A stretch of DNA of 64,000 nucleotides, taken from the NCBI RefSeq assembly GCF_029027405.1, contig NZ_CP093396.1:1116001-1180000 (forward strand), read 5' to 3'. A model generated the notes under the pieces. That model saw only the letters and a list, made by a program, of their open reading frames with translations. It made no database searches and had not been told where the DNA came from. Shown piece by piece: positions 61,009 through 64,000 of the stretch. The position numbers and the translations under genes are program-made. The stretch comes from Sulfurimonas sp. (lineage in GTDB: Bacteria; Campylobacterota; Campylobacteria; Campylobacterales; Sulfurimonadaceae). Every line of letters starts with the position of its first letter. Position 1 is the first letter of the stretch.

Positions 61009-62823
61009 ATGAAAAAAACAATAGAACTTCTAAAACAAAATAATGAATTAACAGTTATAGATGCTGAGTTAGATATATATCTTGAAATTCCGCATCTAGC
61101 ATATGCTGAAGTAAAGAAAAAAAATGGAGGTAAGGCTCTTCTTTTTACGAATGTTGTAGATAAAAAAAGTGATACAAGATTTAGTGAAGATATATTTATG
61201 AATGTTTTTGGTTCATACAAACGATGTGAATTGCTTTTTGGTCGTACTATTGAGTCTGTTGCAGATGAGATAACAAATCTTCTTCATATGAAACCACCAG
61301 AAGGATTTATGAATAAAGTATCTATGGCAAAAGAGCTTTTTTCACTAAAAAATATTTTTCCAAAACGCTTAAAAGGTAGGGGTTCTTGTCAAGAGAAAAT
61401 ATATTTAAATGAAGATATAGACCTTTATAAACTTCCTGTATTAACAACTTGGGAACAAGATGGTGGTCCATTTATTACGATGGGACAAGTTTATACGCAA
61501 AGCTTAGATGGACAACTTGTGAACCTTGGAATGTACAGACTTCAAGTTTATGATAAAGAGCATCTAGGAATGCACTGGCAGATTCATAAAGATAGTTCTC
61601 ACTTTTTTGATCAGTATCAAAAAGCTGGGAAGAAGATGCCTGTAACTGTTGCTATTGGAGGTGACCCGCTTTATACTTGGTGTGCAACTGCTCCTTTACC
61701 TTATGGTGTAAATGAGCTTCTTATGTATGGGTTAATTACAAAAAAATCAGCGCAACTAGTAAAATCTTTAACAACACCTCTTTATATTCCTAAAGATGTT
61801 GATTATGTGATAGAAGGATGGGTTGATACACAAGAGATGAAAATCGAAGGTCCTTTTGGTGATCATACAGGTTACTACACCTTAGAAGAACCATATCCAG
61901 TTATGCAAGTGAGTGCAATAACTACAAAAAAAGCACCAACATTTTTAGCAACAGTTGTGGGGAAACCACCTTTAGAAGATAAGTACATGGGTTGGGCTAC
62001 TGGTAAGATATTTTTTCCACTTTTAAAAACTACAGTTCCGGATTTACTTGATTATCACATGCCCGAAAATGCGGGTTTTCATAATCTAATATTAGCAAAG
62101 ATGCAACCACATTATAAAGGACATGCTAAACAGTTTATGCACGCTTTTTGGGGTGCAGGGCAGATGAGTTTTGTTAAACATGCAATATTTTTAGATGAAA
62201 ACTCTCCAAAGCTGAATAATTATGAATCTTTAAGTACTTATATTTTAAATAGATTTACGCCTAAAACATTGTTTATTTCTGAAGGAATTTTAGACGCACT
62301 TGATCACTCTTCTCCAGAAACATTAGTTGGAGGAAAGTTAGGTATAGATGCAACAGCTGCACATAATGTAGAAGCTCCTCAGCTTTTAGGTGACGAAGAA
62401 CTATTAGATAAGATTCAAGAAATTGTTCCAGATGCTACTGGCGTACATCAGTATATGAGACATACTAAAAATCCTGTAACTGTGATTAGTGTTGATAAGA
62501 GTAAAAATGCAAAAGAGTATTTTGAAGCACTTGTAAGTCTTAGTAGAAATATTAGAATTATTATTTTTGTAGATGAAAAAAATAATGATATTTTAAATCC
62601 ATATATGCTTATTTGGCGTGTTACAAACAACATGGACGCATTAAGAGATGTATTTATATCAGGTCTTATGGTTGGAATTGATGGTACAAATAAAAGCAGC
62701 GTAGATGGCTTTACTCGTGAGTGGCCTGATGATGTTGATTGTACTAAAGAAGTTGTAGCTAGTTTAAAGCAAAAAGGCTTGTGGGATTTAGATGAAGAAC
62801 TATACAAAGATTATCAGTTATAA
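61009..62823 (+). CDS. ubiD: UbiD-family decarboxylase, likely menaquinone pathway
   Basis: 604 residues, the long Campylobacterota form. Family features: LGMYRLQVYDKEHLGMHWQIH, VTVAIGGDPLYTWCATAPLP, the catalytic Glu region EGPFGDHTGYYTLEEPYPVMQ, and QMSFVKHAIFLDE. UbiD enzymes use prenylated flavin to decarboxylate aromatic acids. In this phylum menaquinone comes from the futalosine route and such a gene sits with the prenyl synthase, so a quinone role is likely (inference). A UbiX partner is not in the window. AAGAGTAAAGT precedes the ATG. Confidence 0.92.
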   Translation: MKKTIELLKQNNELTVIDAELDIYLEIPHLAYAEVKKKNGGKALLFTNVVDKKSDTRFSEDIFMNVFGSYKRCELLFGRTIESVADEITNLLHMKPPEGFMNKVSMAKELFSLKNIFPKRLKGRGSCQEKIYLNEDIDLYKLPVLTTWEQDGGPFITMGQVYTQSLDGQLVNLGMYRLQVYDKEHLGMHWQIHKDSSHFFDQYQKAGKKMPVTVAIGGDPLYTWCATAPLPYGVNELLMYGLITKKSAQLVKSLTTPLYIPKDVDYVIEGWVDTQEMKIEGPFGDHTGYYTLEEPYPVMQVSAITTKKAPTFLATVVGKPPLEDKYMGWATGKIFFPLLKTTVPDLLDYHMPENAGFHNLILAKMQPHYKGHAKQFMHAFWGAGQMSFVKHAIFLDENSPKLNNYESLSTYILNRFTPKTLFISEGILDALDHSSPETLVGGKLGIDATAAHNVEAPQLLGDEELLDKIQEIVPDATGVHQYMRHTKNPVTVISVDKSKNAKEYFEALVSLSRNIRIIIFVDEKNNDILNPYMLIWRVTNNMDALRDVFISGLMVGIDGTNKSSVDGFTREWPDDVDCTKEVVASLKQKGLWDLDEELYKDYQL

Positions 62824-62840
62824 AAATATGAGGAAATAAT

Positions 62841-64000
62841 ATGGATAAAATGTGGTCAGGTCGTTTTTCGGCCAGTGCATCTTCTCTTTTAGATGAGTTT
62901 AATGCATCTATAATGTATGATAGAAAGTTATATAAAGAAGATATTGAAGGTTCTCTTGCTCATGCAGCGATGCTTGCAAAACAAGAAATTTTAACAACAG
63001 AAGAACTTCGTCAAATTACAGATGGACTAAATCAAGTTATGGCTGAGATAGAGTCAGATAAATTTGAATGGAATATATCTGATGAAGATTTACATATGGC
63101 AATTGAGAAGCGATTGACAGTTTTAATAGGTGATGCTGGTAAAAAACTTCATACTGCAAGAAGTAGAAATGATCAAGTTGCTGTTGATTTTCGTAGATGG
63201 GTTTTAAAAAGAAATCTTGATGTAGTAGATGCACTTAAGCTTTTAATGAAAGAGATTTTAGTTGTAGCCCAGATACACACAACTACCCTTATCCCTGGTA
63301 TGACACATCTTCAACATGCTCAACCAACTAACTTTGGTTTTCATCTTGGAGCATATCTCTCAATGTTTAAAAGAGATATAGTAAGATTTGAAGACTCGTA
63401 TAAAAGAAACAATGTATCTCCTCTAGGTTGTGCAGCACTTGCTGGGACTCCTCATAATGTAGATAGAGATATGACAGCTCAGCTTTTAGGATTTGATAGT
63501 GTTAGTGTAAATTGTTTAGATACAGTAAGTGATAGAGATTTTGCACTAGAAATTTTGTTTAATATTTCTACCATGATGATGCATATTTCAAGGCTTTCTG
63601 AAGAGCTTGTAATGTGGTCAAGTTATGAGTTTGGTTTTGTTGAACTTAGTGATGAATACTCAACAGGTAGCTCAATCATGCCACAAAAGAAAAATCCAGA
63701 TGTTCCTGAACTTTTAAGAGGGAAAACAGGTAGAGTTTATGGTTCTCTAATGGGACTTTTAACCGTTATGAAAGGTCTTCCTTTAGCCTACAATAAAGAC
63801 ACACAAGAAGATAAAGAAGGGGTCTTTGATTCAGTTGATACGGCTCTTATCTCTTTAGAAATTTTAAAAGAAGCTATAAAAACTATGGAAGTAAAAGCTC
63901 ATAATATGCGAAGTGCTTGTAGTGTAGGGCATCTAGCCGCAACAGATTTAGCTGATTATTTAGTTGAGAAGTGTGATATACCATTTCGTGAAGCACACTT
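62841..64000 (+). CDS. argH: Argininosuccinate lyase, N-terminal part (cut by window edge)
   Basis: The ATG at 62841 (GAGGAAATAAT upstream) opens a frame that runs to the window end, giving about 386 of some 460 residues. Recognisable parts: [42 protein letters not shown] and the fumarase-superfamily signature [19 protein letters not shown]. It splits argininosuccinate into arginine and fumarate. It follows ubiD by 17 nt and may be read from the same promoter. Confidence 0.95.
   Translation, partial: MDKMWSGRFSASASSLLDEFNASIMYDRKLYKEDIEGSLAHAAMLAKQEILTTEELRQITDGLNQVMAEIESDKFEWNISDEDLHMAIEKRLTVLIGDAGKKLHTARSRNDQVAVDFRRWVLKRNLDVVDALKLLMKEILVVAQIHTTTLIPGMTHLQHAQPTNFGFHLGAYLSMFKRDIVRFEDSYKRNNVSPLGCAALAGTPHNVDRDMTAQLLGFDSVSVNCLDTVSDRDFALEILFNISTMMMHISRLSEELVMWSSYEFGFVELSDEYSTGSSIMPQKKNPDVPELLRGKTGRVYGSLMGLLTVMKGLPLAYNKDTQEDKEGVFDSVDTALISLEILKEAIKTMEVKAHNMRSACSVGHLAATDLADYLVEKCDIPFREAH

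Noticed and set aside
62448-62807. 119-codon minus-strand frame inside ubiD
   Set aside because: Antisense shadow rich in Ser and Leu without ribosome site; ubiD is intact on the other strand.

Overview
The window is an AT-rich stretch of a Campylobacterota (former Epsilonproteobacteria) chromosome. It most resembles a free-living Sulfurimonas-type organism. This rests on gene order and protein families recalled from Campylobacter and Sulfurimonas, not on a database search. The best order matches to Campylobacter jejuni are: rodA / pseudouridine synthase / flpA-like / trmB / ftsE / ftsX / M23; catalase followed by an ankyrin protein; cmoB followed by a hot-dog protein; and DUF2018 / exported protein / prenyl synthase / hemA / proS / fxsA / hemC / ubiD. 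TTG and GTG starts are common, and coding is dense with many 4-60 nt overlaps.

Layout. 0-5 kb: the end of an RND efflux pump, an LpxR-like lipid A deacylase, a TetR regulator and a two-gene cytoplasmic [NiFe] hydrogenase with unusual metal-site residues. 5-13 kb: gatA, catalase with its ankyrin partner, ileS with a tiny membrane protein overlapping its 3' end, and a CinA-like gene. 13.0-14.1 kb: six tRNA genes (Lys, Asp, Val, Glu, Val, Asp) behind a consensus promoter, separated by repeated, apparently structured spacers. 14-21.8 kb: cell-wall and division genes (rodA, ftsE, ftsX, EnvC-like factor) with rluD, an FN3 lipoprotein, trmB and a frameshifted small membrane gene. 21.8-31.6 kb: thrC, a chemoreceptor with its sensor at the C-terminus, divergent proC/proA, a DUF2249-like / polytopic membrane / MIP18 set, a REC protein, rsmH and ftsL-like. 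31.6-41.1 kb: a second RND protein, a CAT-anticodon tRNA, acpS, thiS, an orphan response regulator, fliL, carbonic anhydrase, radA and ftsY. This stretch carries the clearest rearrangement and mobile-element scars. 41-52.4 kb: tlpA-like, 5-FCL, rny, a CDF transporter, cmoB, nadE, an aminotransferase, lpxK and argB. 52.4-64 kb: an M16 peptidase fused to a membrane/PH-like module, then a long operon for prenyl chains, tetrapyrroles, proS, a thiol-disulfide protein, hemC and ubiD, ending inside argH.

Most of the window is housekeeping. The most interesting signals lie between genes. Two copies of a three-hairpin leader, with paired and wobble-compatible substitutions, sit in front of unrelated genes (about 28.8 and 49.4 kb). 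A covarying stem encloses three inter-tRNA spacers. A 19-nt inverted copy of the fliL tail, fused to what looks like the left end of an IS3-family element, precedes acpS. A 255-bp TA-flanked MITE-like element lies between radA and ftsY. No CRISPR array, prophage or intact transposase gene was seen.
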